From positions 434,001-498,000 of the forward strand of contig JBBMOL010000253.1 in the NCBI GenBank assembly GCA_037954665.1: DNA of 64,000 nt, read 5' to 3'. Below the pieces are notes generated by a model. That model saw only the letters and a list, made by a program, of their open reading frames with translations, was not told the DNA's origin and did no database searches. How positions within the stretch are numbered: position 1 is the stretch's first letter; every line of letters starts with the position of its first letter. The DNA is from Laguncularia racemosa. Taxonomy: Eukaryota > Streptophyta > Magnoliopsida > Myrtales > Combretaceae. Below are positions 11,415 to 23,902 of the stretch, one piece after another. The position numbers and the translations under genes were made by a program.

Positions 11415-13114
11415 TTAGATTGACAAGTACTCAGTTAGATTCTGAAGAGACATGTAAGACGAACCCCCGGGTTTTAGGCACCGATCTGCTTTCCCCTTCA
11501 ACATATTCATTCTGTCTCTTATTTCAGCTCCTTCAGGATCAGCCATTAACGTCCTGATTGCAAACTCAATGTGTTTCCTATCCAACTTATTTTCTAAGTG
11601 CAATCCAACTCTCCATACCTGTGCTACATATCTTGCATTCAGTTTCTGATCCCCGAAAACCGGCAGGCAGATCATCGGAACACCTTCGCAGATACTTTCC
11701 AACGTCGAATTCCATCCGTTGTGCGTCCAAAAACCGCCGATGGAAGGATGTGCTAGCACATCCTGTTGTGGTGCCCATTTGACAATATATCCTGTGCCCT
11801 CAAGAACTTTAAGGAACTCATTCGGAAGGGTTTCAAGCCACTTCGAGCCCCGGACTAGTCCTTCCCGCACCACCCACAAGAATGGCTGCCTGCATTTGGC
11901 TAGTCCCCAAGCTATCTCCGTGAACTCGTCTTGATCAATCGTTGCTAGGCTCCCGAAACTAATGTATAAAACCGATCTGGGTTCTTGCTTGTCTAGCCAG
12001 GCGACTGAAGTTCTGTCTTGCTCTAGTAAGCTACTTGAAGAAGCTGGAAAATACTTGTGAAATGGACCAATGGAGAAGATAGGTTTTCGAAGAACTCTTC
12101 GACATTCTGTTAATTTCATTTCTTCTAGCTCTTCGAAGGAGTTTACTATAATACCGGACGAGGCCTTTGTTTCTTTACTAATACTATCTAGTAATTGATA
12201 GTAAACTTCTTGATCATGGCTTCTGAGGATAGGAAGGTCTTTTCCTTTGACAGGTTGCAGCCCTGGAACTACTTCTTCAAGCCGTGGATCTGATAGAAAA
12301 TAAGGTTGGCAATTTCAAAGAGCCATCTACTCTCGGAAACTTGCTATTATAAGTCATACGATCTAGACATTATCAAAATTATAATGAGATCTTGAGTTTT
12401 AAAATATTTCGAAGCCAATTCATCAATTAATTTACTTTTTATTAACCATTAAAATGTTAATTCATTAAACGAAAACCTAATTAAAACTTCATAGAAAACG
12501 AGAAAGGATTTTATACAGTACTCTAGTATGATATGATACATCCATTATAACTTTATCAGGTTTCTAGTGACATATACGGGAAGGATTTTAACATGAATAA
12601 TCATGGAAAATGCACCTTGTATTGGTAGAAAACCTGTTTGTCTCAAACCGGACAAGGAGAAGAAAGCAGGCAATGAGGAGATGCTTGTAGTTCTTAAAAC
12701 GATCCTTCTGATCTTAAACTTATCAGCAACTGCCTGAGTTGAGTGCCAAACAGCATCCGTTATCAGGCAGGCGATCCGGCCCTTCTGAGCACCGCCTGAT
12801 AGCATCTTCTGGAAGCAATCCTGAAATGGCACAATGCACTTAGCATTCAACATCGACATGAAGGCAACCAAATCCGTCTCGTGGGCTTCTCTTTCTGTCA
12901 CTCCATCAGGAATGGAATGGAATGTAAATTCAGGGTATTTGGAAGTTTTAGGAGAGTTGAACTCTGTGTGTATTATGGAGATGGAAAAGCCTTGTGAATG
13001 TAAAATGCTTGCAAGTTGAAGCATTGGGTTTATGTGGCCTTGTAGTGGCAATGGAAACAGCACCACTTCTTTATGCTTTTTCTCGCCGATGTTGAACCTT
13101 CCTGAATCTCCCAT
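11415..13114 (-). CDS. Family-1 UDP-glycosyltransferase, UGT76-like (2 exons)
   Basis: Transfers a sugar, probably glucose, from a UDP-sugar to a small hydrophobic acceptor in the cytosol. Exons are 13114-12616 and 12289-11415, joined at a phase-1 GT-AG intron, giving 457 residues, normal for the family. The N-terminal domain has PLPLQGHINPM with catalytic His27 and LITDAVWH with the partner Asp120. The C-terminal PSPG box spans residues 338-381 (WAPQQ at its start, HNGWNS at 356-361, DQ at 380-381, where the final Gln suits UDP-glucose). The sequence LESICEGVPMICLPVFGDQ and the intron position after GFLPIQ fit the UGT76 group, whose known members act on cytokinins, nicotinate, branched hydroxy acids or diterpenes. 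The acceptor cannot be told from sequence. Both exons are open and all key residues are present. The codon at 13129 is GTG, so the start is the ATG at 13114 (AAGATGG context). No signal peptide or membrane anchor is seen. Confidence 0.93.
12290..12615 (-). other. Intron of the UGT gene (326 bp)
   Basis: Donor 'acaag|gtgcat' (GT at 12615-12614) and acceptor 'tttctatcag|atcc' (AG at 12291-12290). Splicing restores an Asp codon (G from exon 1, AT from exon 2) and joins GFLPIQ to DPRLEEVVPG, the usual UGT76 junction. Without splicing the frame runs into stops. Confidence 0.9.
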
Positions 13115-13147
13115 CTTGCTTGTATACACTCATTCAGCTCATTCACA

Positions 13148-13159
13148 TATTTATATATA
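13148..13159 (-). promoter_or_regulatory. Probable TATA box of the UGT gene
   Basis: TATATATAAATA on the minus strand, 34-45 bp before the ATG at 13114. A start of transcription 25-30 bp downstream would fall near 13130, leaving a very short 5' leader. This also argues against any start codon upstream of 13114. Confidence 0.6.
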
Positions 13160-15730
13160 GTGTATGATTAGAAAATTCTTAATGTAATATGAATATGATG
13201 ATATGTGACGTGACCCTTCAAAAAGTAATTTGAGGGGAAAGTTGTCATGGCATTTCTTAAGAGGATATCATTAATGGGTATATGGACTCTTTGTCAATGA
13301 CTAAAAAAAATTAATATTTTCAATACCGATTATACAATTTTTAAAAAATCAAAATCTTAACAAATACTCTGAGGATATTTATTTTTTAGATCATGTTAAT
13401 GAGCATTGTCAAACTTAAATAGCTACTTAAATGAGACACTATATATATATATATTCGTTTGTAAAATGTCATTATAAACATTATTTTATTGCGGGAAAAT
13501 AATTCTTAGGACTTCTGAAGAATTTTGTAAACTTTCAAAAAGACTTGATTTTGAACTGATTTCATAAGTGCAAAGAGTAATTAATCATTATTTCTCTTTA
13601 TCCTGAAGTTCATTGAGAACTCTTTTAGACAAAATAAATGGTGAATTTTACCCTAAAAAACAGTGGTTTCCTTCACTTGAAGCAACTACGACTTGCCATA
13701 ATTTTGTTTCTAGCTTCAACGCATAATTCACGTTTTGGAAAGAACATGGTCATGTTCATGTCTTTGTACATTGATTTCATCATGTGGTCTAAAGAAAATT
13801 GTCGTGTTCATGGCTTTGTACATTGATTTCATCACGTGGTCCAATTGACTATGATTTAATTCGTCAGAAACAGTGTCCTCCTCCATCCTTGTTACCGATT
13901 TAATGAGATCCTAGTGATAAAAGGCTTCTCGTCCCACGAGTAACATTTATATCATTTTAATTAACAGATATAGGAAAACCACACGACCACATTGAGTTTT
14001 GTTGACTGTAAGCTAAATTCAACATGGTGTTAAAAGCAGGAGATTAAGAGTTTAAACCTCATCATCATTTCACCCTTATATAATTTAGGCATTCTTTCCA
14101 TTTCTATAAATTCAAACTTTTAAGTAAGTTGATTAATACATATTTACAGTCAATAATGGCTCGAAGTTTTCGTTGCTTTAGTATTGTGAATTTGGGGTTT
14201 GTAAAACTCGTTTTGTAGTAGGAGTAATTCGATATGATTTTTGGCGAAAGATGATCAATTTTTGTGGTTGAAGTTTTTAACTAAGGACAATTAACTTCTC
14301 TTACCATAACGTTCTACTCAAGTTTCCAAATGGTTAATCTATTCCTCAATTTACTTTATTGAATTTGCTTATAGGAAGTGGATAATTTCGATTTATCTTC
14401 TTTTAAATTATCTTTTAATATACTGTAACGTATAATTAATAATTAAAATTATTAAAAAAAAAACACCACATGATATTCCAAGCATCTAATAATTTCAATC
14501 ATTGATTTGTAAATAACAAAAAATTGAATGAAAAAAAAATTAAAGAATATAAATCCTACCCTATAATGTCTTTTGCATCTTTTTCTTTTATGTTTGCTCC
14601 TATATTTATGTTACTTATTTGTACTTTTTATTTCGTGGTTTCCTATTGTTTTAGACCAATCTATACTCTAACTAGACAATTTCAAATGTAAAATTCAAAA
14701 TACTTTCCATGAATTAGAAAACTTAAAAAAAGACAAATAGGAAAGAAAATGCACATGCATATAAGTAGTAGAGCAAATAAAATATCTCAAATGCATGTTC
14801 ATTGTACAAAGTAGCATTGAATATTTAAGATAATTATATCATAATCCTCTCCGCCTTCCTTTTCTCTCTACTCATTTTCTCAAATTTCCTTAGAAACACC
14901 ATCTAATTACTACTAAGTGTGTTTTCTATGTAGAGTGATAAATGCAACACTTGTTAATAGATTTATAATTATAAATATATACTCTAAACTATTAGTTTAA
15001 TATTGATATCAATAAAAAAAATTAAAATATAACTTTACTTTATTATAACTTTTAAATATATATTATATATTTTAAATAATCATTAAATCTCTTAAAATAT
15101 CATACTTGTTCTCAAAACTATAATTTTAAATATACCTTTTGAATTATTAGTCAAGTACCGACGTGATAAAATCCCTTCTAAAATATGACTTACTTTCGAG
15201 AATACGTAGATATACCCTAAATAATTATTAAATTCTTTAAAATGTTGCTATTTATGGTGGTTTTCTAACAAACAGTTTCGAAGTTATATAAAGATGTTGA
15301 AAAGTTGTGAGAAATCATAACTTGCGAGTTTCGAGGGATTCGTCCGCACCAACCAGTCATTTCAGAAATTTAGCAGTAATTAGTCTGCATTTAGTCACCT
15401 AGACCCTAACGGTGATGTCGATTGCTCATTTCAACGGTGGGACACAGACGTCAACCAGACATAAAGCCCCATAAATGCTATTCTTAGTTTGACAAGGATG
15501 CACATGGGGCTGCTGGAAACCTTATCTGCAGAACTACCCTAAGCAAAAATCTGTGTCCTTTTATGACTCCGTTATCGGATTAGTTGATTTTCAATTAAAA
15601 AATATAAGAAAAAAAACACATAAAATGTTTCTATATTTTTATTTAAATAATTCAGTACCTAATATATAGTATCTAAATTTTTAAGGAGTAAAATTTTAAG
15701 TATTGAATTGCTTAAATTCAAAAATAGATC
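13160..15730. other. Intergenic region upstream of the UGT gene
   Basis: AT-rich with no convincing gene. It holds an (AT)7 run at 13441-13455, a 52-bp duplication (13749-13845), homopolymer-rich DNA (14400-15250), and a less AT-rich island at about 15290-15590 with no recognisable ORF. The ORF at 13638-13826 lies across the duplication and has no recognised homology. The proximal part would hold the UGT promoter. Confidence 0.6.
13749..13845. repeat. 52-bp tandem duplication
   Basis: 'gttcatg.ctttgtacattg' followed by 'atttcatcangtgg' occurs at 13749-13800 and again from 13801 with a few substitutions. The second unit holds CACGTG followed by a CCAAT pentamer; the first has CATGTG. It lies about 0.65 kb upstream of the UGT ATG. 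Confidence 0.8.
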
Positions 15731-17496
15731 ATTCTATTCTTCACCTTGTTCAATTCCAATATTCATTAAAATAACCGAAACTACAATAATTTAAACAAAT
15801 AACTTATAAATGAATATCAAATGTACATCATCCCTTAATTTAAATACCATCGTAAACTTTCATTAACATATGATTAAATGACATATGTAAGAACTTATAA
15901 ACAATCTTTTAACTCTTTACTCAAACATCCTTAACTTTTACAAACATCTCCTTCATACACTCACACATTACTTATCTCTATAATAGTAGTGATAATCTCC
16001 CTCATTCCCATCTTGAAAATAGTAAACCATGTTCCCATACTTAGCATACCCGTCGTACCCATCTATAGTTGAAAATTAATAGAGTAAGCCTAAGCCTAGT
16101 ACATGAATATCCAAATACATGCACTTGTTACAACATCACAAATTACACATATACATAATGTAGTATATACTTAACAATCAGCCACTTACTTATCTTTATA
16201 TTAATCAACAAGTAACACATAGATACTCATGACCCCGCCACTCTCTTGTTTATTTAATTTAAGTGGTTCAAACTTTAGTTGGGAACTATCACCTTCGGTC
16301 CCAACTTTCTACTGGTATTAGAAACTGCCACCTCTGGCCCCAATATCCCTAAAATCTACTCTCAACTATTTCAGTATAAAACTCCATTAGGAATAACACT
16401 GTATATCAATCATCGGGGATGACCCCTAGGGATATGCCACCTCCAGCCTTTAGGTCAAGCTATTCACAAGCAACAAGCATCATAAACACATACCTAGAAG
16501 AGCGATTTTAGGTTCTTCTTGTTTCTAATTACCAAGTTCCTCAAAGCCTATCAAGAAACAGTAATTAATTCTTAGTTCTACTTTACAATAAAACCTAAGC
16601 TTCACTAGGTCGTTCAACTAAGAATTAGTCACCTATTTCTCCTTCCCCAAGCTCTATTGTAAATAATATAGACTTAGAATTAGAATAAATTTGAAATAGA
16701 AGTACTAAATGATTGTTCTTAAATAACACGATCGTGTGTATGGCTATGTAGAAGAGCACGAGTAAGAACACAACCATGTTTATGGCCATATACTTTAATA
16801 TACACAAAGTCTACTCAGTACGCCCAAGTACACAATTGTGTACTTCAACACAAACAAGTACACACTCGTGTTCCTGATCATATAATTCATTTTACCAAAT
16901 GCTTTTCAAAATCTTCACAGGTAAGTACACAACTATGTACCTTGGTCGTATAACCCTTTGAATCTCTCAAAACTATCCATTTTCACTCCTTTCAACCCTT
17001 TCTCCATCTAATCATTCATCAATTAAAATAATAATCCAATTCTAGTGTAAAATCTATCAAATTTCATGAATTTAAACAAAATCAGAATGCTTACTTTTCT
17101 TGATTTGAATCCACAACTTGAAACGGGTTTGGTTCGGCAACTTTGATGTCCAAATTGAAATGTCCAAAAACCCTAATTTTCCATAATGTTATGTCTTAAC
17201 TGAGTTCTCGTTGAAACAAATAGCATATAGAATTATTAATTTGATAAATGTACTTATCTTCACAATCACACTTTGATTCAAGAATCCTTTTGTAGTGGAA
17301 ATGTGGCTTAGGATGAGTTAAGGTTCTCTATAGCATAGGGGTCTACATTGACAACAAAAGGGGTTAAGTAGGGTTTTCATTGGGGCTTATATAGCCTATT
17401 ACGGAAAAGACCAAAGTGCTCTCATTTTAAAGTCCTCAATTACTAAAATTCCCTTCTTTTAAAACTTTATTTTATTTTATTTTTCTGTATTTTACA
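15731..17496 (-). mobile_element. 3' LTR of minus-strand Tekay-like Gypsy (truncated)
   Basis: Pairs with the LTR at 22027-23902 over almost its whole length (for example 'caataatttaaacaaat', 'cttcactaggtcg', 'cttgaaacgggtttggt', 'aagtagggttttcat'). It starts TGTAAAATACAG at 17496 on the minus strand, right after a polypurine tract ('tataaagggggggat', plus 17497-17511). Its last roughly 75-100 bp (plus side before 15731) are missing compared with the partner. A promoter-like 'ggcttatatagcc' lies near 17383-17395. Confidence 0.85.
16722..16955. repeat. Palindromic CACG/CGTG repeats in LTR
   Basis: Degenerate units with 'acacgatcgtgt', 'tacacaattgtgtac', 'tacacactcgtgt' and 'tacacaactatgtac', each an inverted pair. 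The partner LTR carries the same block at 23165-23355. Confidence 0.75.
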
Positions 17497-20400
17497 TCCC
17501 CCCCTTTATAAAAACTTTCATCCTTAAAAGTTACCCATATCTAAGAAGAGTTCTAGATATCTTCTTCTCATTTTCTCCTCTAGTTCTCAAGTTGTTTCAT
17601 GTTTTGTCATATTACTCTACTATACTTTAAGATAAAGAATTATTCTTCATCTCAATATCTATTCCTTAGTGTCTACAATGCGGATGGGTCATTCCACAAT
17701 AGTAAGATTTAGTTGTACATCCAAAGGTTTAAGAGTTGTGACTTGGTTTGGATTTGCTACAAACTTCTATAACATGGATACATGAAAAACATCATATACT
17801 CCTGCCAAGTTAGGTGATAAGGCTAACTAGTAAGCAACGTTACCAATTTTCTCCAACAGCTCAAAAGGACTAACATACCTAAGATTTAATTTTCCTCTTA
17901 AACCAATTTGAACAACACCATTAATTAGTGATATCCTCAATAACACATGTTCCCCTACTTCGAATTCTAGTGTCCATCGCCTCCTATCAGCATAACTCTT
18001 CCAATGAGTTTGAGCCATTAGCATCCTCTATCTAATTAACTTCACCTTATCTACAACCTCCTACACTAATTTAAGTCCCAACACCTTTCTTTCTCCTACC
18101 TCATCCTAGTGTAAAGGTGACCTACATTTCCTTCCATATAAAGCTTCATATAACACCATTTGAATTGTTGCCTAATAGCTATTATTGTAGGCAAATTCAA
18201 CTAAAGGTAGGTGTTCGTCTCAATTTCTTCCAAAATCCAAAACACAAGCCCTTAACTTATCTTCTAGAATCTATATAGTTCGCTTTAACTACCGGTATAT
18301 CTGAAGATGGTAAGCTAAACTAAATTGCAACCTAGTGCCTAAAGCTCTATGTAGGCTTCTTCAAAATCCACCTATAAATCTAACATCCTGATAAAAAACA
18401 ATTGCCACTAAGATTCCATGAATCCTGACTTTTTCCTTGATGTACAACTATACCAATTTGCCTAAGGTACAACGGATACTAACGGGTATAAAATGTGCTG
18501 ACTTACTTAATCTATCCACTATTACCTATACAGTATCATGCTTTTCTTTGGTTTTTGGAAGTCCAGTAACAAAATCCATGGTTACATGCTCTCACTTCCA
18601 TTCTGGTACAAGTAAAGGTTGTAGTTCTCCTACCACCCTCTGACATTCTATTTTGATCTATTGGCAACTCAAACACTTGGAACAAAATATGCTATCTCCC
18701 GCTTCATATTCTTCCACTAGTAATGGGCCTTCAAATCTTGGTACATTTTAGTACTCCTAAGGTAAATTGAGTACTTAGAGTGATGTGCTTCTCTTAAAAT
18801 CTCATTCTTCAACTCTACTAACTTTGGTACACATATCTTGGTTCTATGCCATAATACTCCCTCTTAATCAAAACTAAATTCAGGTGCCTTCCCTTGTTCC
18901 ATCCTATGCTTAATTTCCAACATACCTTTATCTTCTAGTTGAGCTACTTTAATTTTATCTACTATAGTTAGCTAAATGCGCAAACTAGTGAGCCTTGCTC
19001 TTACCTCTTGGATAACTACCTCTAAATCTAACCTTCATATTTCTTCAAGCAATTGCTTTTATAAAGTAAGTAATGTAGCTAAGTTACCCTACCTCTTTCT
19101 GATAAGAACACTTGCTACCATAGTCACCTATCTTAAATTACACTATGTTTCTAAATCATAATCTTTAATTAATTCCAACCATCTCCTTTGTCTCGTATTT
19201 AAATCCTTCTGAGTGAAAAGGTACTTTAAGCTCTTATGATCTATAAATACCTTTCATTTCTCTCCATAGAGATAATGTCTTCAAAGTTTCAACACTAAGA
19301 CTACCGATGCCAACTCCAAATCATACAGCTTCAATTGGTGAGAAGCATAAGTAATAACCTTTCCATTTACATAAGAACACACCCTAAACCTTAGTTAAAA
19401 GTGTTGCTCAATATTGTATACTCCTTTCTACTTTCTAGTAAAGTTAGAACTGGTGCTAAGATTAATCTTTCTTTCAACTTTATAAAACTATCTTCACACC
19501 GATTATCCCATTCAAACCTCACTCTCTTCTAAGTTAATCTAGTCAACAATGTGGCAATCTTAGAAAATCCCTCCACAAAACATTGGTAATAGCTTGCTAA
19601 TCCCAAAAAGTTCCTAATTTCAATCACTGTCTTAGGTCTTAGCTAATCTACCACCACCTTTACATTCTCGAGATCCACTGCAATACCATCCTTGTTAACT
19701 ATGTGTCCTAGAAAAGAAATTTACTCCAATCAGAATTCACATTTCTTAAATTTTGCATACAACTTCTTAGCCTATAATCTCTTTGGTACAACACTCGAGT
19801 GTTCTTCATGCTCTTCTTGACTTTTTGAATATATCAGGATATCATCAATAAACACTACCCCAAATTGATCCAAGAAATCCCTGAACACCCTATTCATCAA
19901 ATCCATGAAGGCAGCTAGAGCATTCGTTAAACCAAAGCACATTACCAAGAATTCATAATGCCTATATCGGGTTCTTAATGCAGTCTTCTGAACATTTCCT
20001 TCCCTTATCTTTAATTGATGGTAACTTGACCTCAAGTCAATCTTTGAAAATACTTGTGCCCCTTACAGTTGATTAAAAAGGTCATCTATCTTGGGGAGAA
20101 AATATTTGTTTTCGATAGTCACCTTATTCAATTCTCTATAGTCTATATACATTCTCATGCTACCATCTTCCTTCTTTACAAATAAGACAGAAGCACCCTA
20201 TGGTGACACACTAGGCTTGATGAACTTCTTATCTAATAGCTCTTGTATCTAAACCTTCAATTCTACTAATTCTATAAGCACCATCCTATATGGAGCTTTA
20301 GATATAGTGGTTGTGCCTGGCACCAAGTCTATACAAAACTCAATTTCTCTGTCTAGTGGTAACCCCGGTAAATCATCGGTAAATATATCAACATACATAT

Positions 20401-20890
20401 TTACTACTATCGCTTGTTCAAGCTTCACTTCACTACTGGCTTCTATTGTTATAGTAGCTAATCTACTCCTGCTCCATAACACATATGTTGGTACTCATAG
20501 GTCTTTGCACTTCTAACTTGAGATTGATAGGATCTTCATCAGGGAAAGTGAAATAAACCATTAAGTTATGATAGTCTATGGTGGCATGAAATTTTGACAA
20601 CCAATTCACTCCTAGAATTACATCAAAATTGAGCATATCCAAAACATACAGATCAGCGAGCATCACCCGCCCTTAAATCTCAATCTTAACATTTCTACAT
20701 ATTTTCCCTAATTCTCTTCCTACTCCTATTAAAGCACTTACATTCAAAAGTTCTCTAAGTTTTCAAATATCAGTTCACACTTTTTTATAAACACCTCAAA
20801 TATACAAGAATGTGTTGAACAAGTATCAAACAGTACATATGCACTAGTACCATGTACTAGAAGCATACCCACCACTATATCCTAGTCTAC
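17497..20890 (-). pseudogene. Tekay/Del-like Gypsy pol relic (protease to integrase)
   Basis: Minus-strand polyprotein. Protease: YVLFDTCSTHS (about 20840), where the Asp is kept but the following Gly is Cys, then NFDVILGVNWLSKFHATIDYH. Reverse transcriptase: KIDLRSSYHQLKIREGN, MCFGLTNALAAFMDLMNRVF and the intact catalytic FIDDILIYSKS (about 19825-19860). RNase H and integrase (20% or more of the length) follow with many breaks, ending in an open tail at 18024-17827 (SYADRRRWTLEFEVGEHVLL, GKLNLRYVSPFELLEKIGN). Stops replace expected Trp or Gln in places such as SVSPWG and CEFWLE. The tail, of the type following the integrase core, points to the Tekay/Del chromovirus group. It is dead; fragments of the reverse transcriptase remain well conserved. 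Confidence 0.88.
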
Positions 20891-22026
20891 GGAGTCTTGG
20901 TTTTGCTATTGTTGAAGAGTAAATAGACGAGCTAGAGCTCTCTGCCTAAGACCTGTACTATGGGGTCTACCTGCCTGTGCTCACCCTTAAGGTTACATTG
21001 CTTGTGGAGTCTGTACTGATTAAGATTTTGTAGCTACTTGACCACCTATGGTTCCACACTCAAAAGCCTTAAGTCCTCTTTGTTTGCAATTGTAGTAGAA
21101 AGTCTAAAGAATAGCTTTCTTTGTACATTTTCTATTGGAATATCCTACGTTACCACATAAAAAGCATGCCCCTTCTAGCCAACTATACTGATGTAGATCA
21201 TGTGGTCCCAAACATCTAGGACATCTTCTCTCTAGCCTTACTTGTGGTGGTAAAGATAATGCTAGAGGCATTGGCCTAGCTTGAATAGGTCTAGGCATAA
21301 AGGCTACAAGTCTTGCTTGATATACTGCTCGCCTCTTTCCCTTCTCTACTTATGAAATACTCGAGGTAGGTTTTTTTCCCCCAAAGCAATTCCTAACCCA
21401 TAGGACAGCTGCTCCTTTGTTCTCTTCTAACTTGACTCCATCAATTTGACTTTATCAGTGACCTCTAAATAGGTAGGTAACTAGAAGGACCCAACCTTAT
21501 GCTAGAGGCTAGGCTCTAAACCTCTCACAAACCTTCTAGCCCTAGATATGTCATCTATACAAACTGCATCAAGCAAAAATTTTATCAGCTTACTCAACTC
21601 TACTTCATACTCTTCCACCATTTGATTATCATGTTGATGGTTATAGTAAGCTGCCTCCATTCTGCCTCTAATGCTACCGGGGAAGTATTTTTCATAAAAT
21701 AATTCCTTAAACCTTTGCTAATGGATGAGTGCTCCTATTAGCCTGGAAGCACTAGTCCACCAGTTTGCAGCTGACCCTTTTAACATAAAGGTTACATAAT
21801 CCACTTTTTTGTCCTCTAGCACCCTAAACGTAACAAAAGTCTTTTCTATTTCAATTATCCAATGCTCATCTTTTGTTAGATCATCAACTTTTAGGTTAAA
21901 TTCTTTTGCTAGCTAGACAAACTTGTCCAATCCAAACCGATCCTCTATGGGCCTAGCAGGTCTCATGGCCTATTGCTACTACTGGGTTACCATCCCCACT
22001 AGAGCATTCATGGTTTCCACAAAAGT
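20891..22026 (-). pseudogene. Gypsy gag relic, N-terminus and primer site deleted
   Basis: Begins near ATG 22011 with TMNALVGMVTQ, which aligns to an internal position of the gag at 42129-43197, and lies only about 15 bp from the LTR end. The primer site and gag N-terminus have therefore been deleted (roughly 0.45 kb by comparison with 41777-42240). Downstream are RFGLDKFV, DYVTFMLKGSAANWW, RFKELFYEKYFPGS and, at 21298-21104, a cysteine-rich region. In the zinc knuckle CFLCGNVGYSNRKC the expected His is Tyr. Multiple stops occur. A living version would package the RNA. Confidence 0.85.
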
Positions 22027-23902
22027 TGTAACGCCCTAGAACTTAGAATGCTACAGCTTACCACATGTCTCTATTGGATAAAGACACACAAGGCTTGTAT
22101 TACTCCTATTCTTCGCCCTATTCAACTCCAATATTCATTAAAATAATTGTAATTCCAATAATTTAAACAAATGACTCATAAACAAATCATTCCATTCACT
22201 ATTAATTAATCAAATGTATATCATCCCTTAATTCAAATACCATTATAAAATTCCATCAACATATGATTAAATGACATATGCAATAACTTATAAACAATCT
22301 TTAACTCTTCACTCAAACATCTTCAACTTTTACAAACATATCCTTCATATACTCCCACATTACTCGTCTCCATAATAGTAGTGATAATGTCCCTCACTTT
22401 TGTCCTAAAAATAGTAAACCACGTTCCCATACTCAGCATACTCATCCTATCCACCTACAATTAAAAATTAATAAAGTGAACCTAAGCCTAATATGTGAAT
22501 ACCCAAACACAAGCACATATCACAACAATACAAATTACACGCATACATAATGTAGTACATACTTAACAATCAACCATTTACTTATCTTTATATCAATCAA
22601 CAAGCAGCATAAGGATACTCATGACCTTGCCACTCTCTTTTTTATTGAATTTAAGTAGTTTAAATCTAGGTTAGGAACTACCACCTCCATCCCCAACTTT
22701 CTATTGGTATCGAAAATTACCACCTCTAGCCCTAATACCCCTAAATCTACCCCAAATCAGTTCGATATAAAACTCCACTAGGGATAACGCCGTATACTGA
22801 TCATCAAGATGCTCCCTAAGAATTTACCACCTTCAACCTCTAGATCGAGCCACTTACAAGCAACAAGCAAGGTATTCACCAAGTTTACGTTAAATTCCAT
22901 TCATTTATTATATCTAACAAACACAACCAACAAGCATAATAAACACATACCTAGAAGAAAGTTTGGGTTTCTATTTGTTTGTAATTACCATGTTTCTCAA
23001 AGTCTGTCAAGAAATAGTAATTAATTCTTAATTCTACTTTACAATAAGGCCTAAGCTTCACTAGGCTGTTTAACTAAGAATTAGTCACCTATGTCTCCTT
23101 CCCCAAGCTCTATTGTAAGTAATATAGCTTAGAATTAGAATAAAATTGAAATAGAAGGACTAAAGGATCATGCCATGTTCATGGTCGTATACCTTACTGT
23201 ACACAAAGTTTACTCAACACACCCAAGTACACAGTCATGTACTTTAACACAGGTAGGTATATACTCATGTACCTAATTGCGTACAATTCATTTTACCAAA
23301 TGCTTCTCACAATCTTCAAGGGTAAGTACATGGCCATGTACCTTAGCCATGTACCCCTTAGAATATCTCGAAACTCTCCATTTTCACTCCTTTCAACCCT
23401 TCCTCCATCTGATCATTCACCGATCAAGATAATAATCCAATTCTAGTGTAAAATCTATCAAATTTCATAAATTTAAACAAAATCAGAATGCTTACTTGTC
23501 TCAATTTAAATCCACAACTTGAAACGGGTTTGGTCCAACAACTTTGATGTCTAAATTGAAATGTCTAGAAACCTTAATTTTCCATAATGTTATGTCTTAA
23601 CTAAGCTCCCATTAAAACAAATAACATATAGAAATATTAATTTGATAAATATACTTACCTTCGCGATCACACTTTGATTCGAGAATCCTTCTATAGAGGA
23701 CATGTAACTTAGGATGAGTTAAGGTTCTTTGCAACATAGGAATCTACATTCACAATAGAAGAAAAAAGAGTCAAGTAGGGTTTTCATCGGATTTATATAG
23801 CTTATTACTGAAAAGACTAAAGTTTCCTTATTTGAAAGTTCTTAATTATCAAAATGACCTTCCTTTTAAATTTTATTTTATTTTATTTTTCTGCATTTTA
23901 TA
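22027..23902 (-). mobile_element. 5' LTR of minus-strand Tekay-like Gypsy
   Basis: Ends (minus strand) 'gggcgttaca' at 22027 and begins with a decayed TGTAAAATNCAG equivalent near 23902. The partner is 15731-17496. Together they bound an 8.2-kb element with its internal region at 17497-22026. The target duplication cannot be checked because the 3' LTR is truncated. Confidence 0.82.
23165..23355. repeat. Palindromic CACG/CGTG repeats in LTR
   Basis: 'catgttcatggtcgtatacc', 'tacacagtcatgtac', 'tatactcatgtacc' and 'tacatggccatgtacc' are the counterparts of 16722-16955. Confidence 0.7.

Noticed and set aside
11330..11934. Plus-strand ORFs overlapping UGT exon 2, and a minus ORF at 11587-11778
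   Set aside because: Shadows of the UGT coding exon in other frames; no own homology.
13115..13129. Upstream start for the UGT protein giving five extra residues
   Set aside because: The codon at 13129-13127 is GTG, not ATG, and it lies about at the transcription start expected from the TATA box at 13148-13159. ATG at 13114 is in good context.
15290..15590. Less AT-rich island as a possible exon
   Set aside because: No frame of useful length, no splice pattern and no recognisable motif.
18437..19161. Plus-strand ORFs inside 17497-20890
   Set aside because: Antisense to recognisable integrase and RNase H coding sequence of the minus-strand Gypsy relic.
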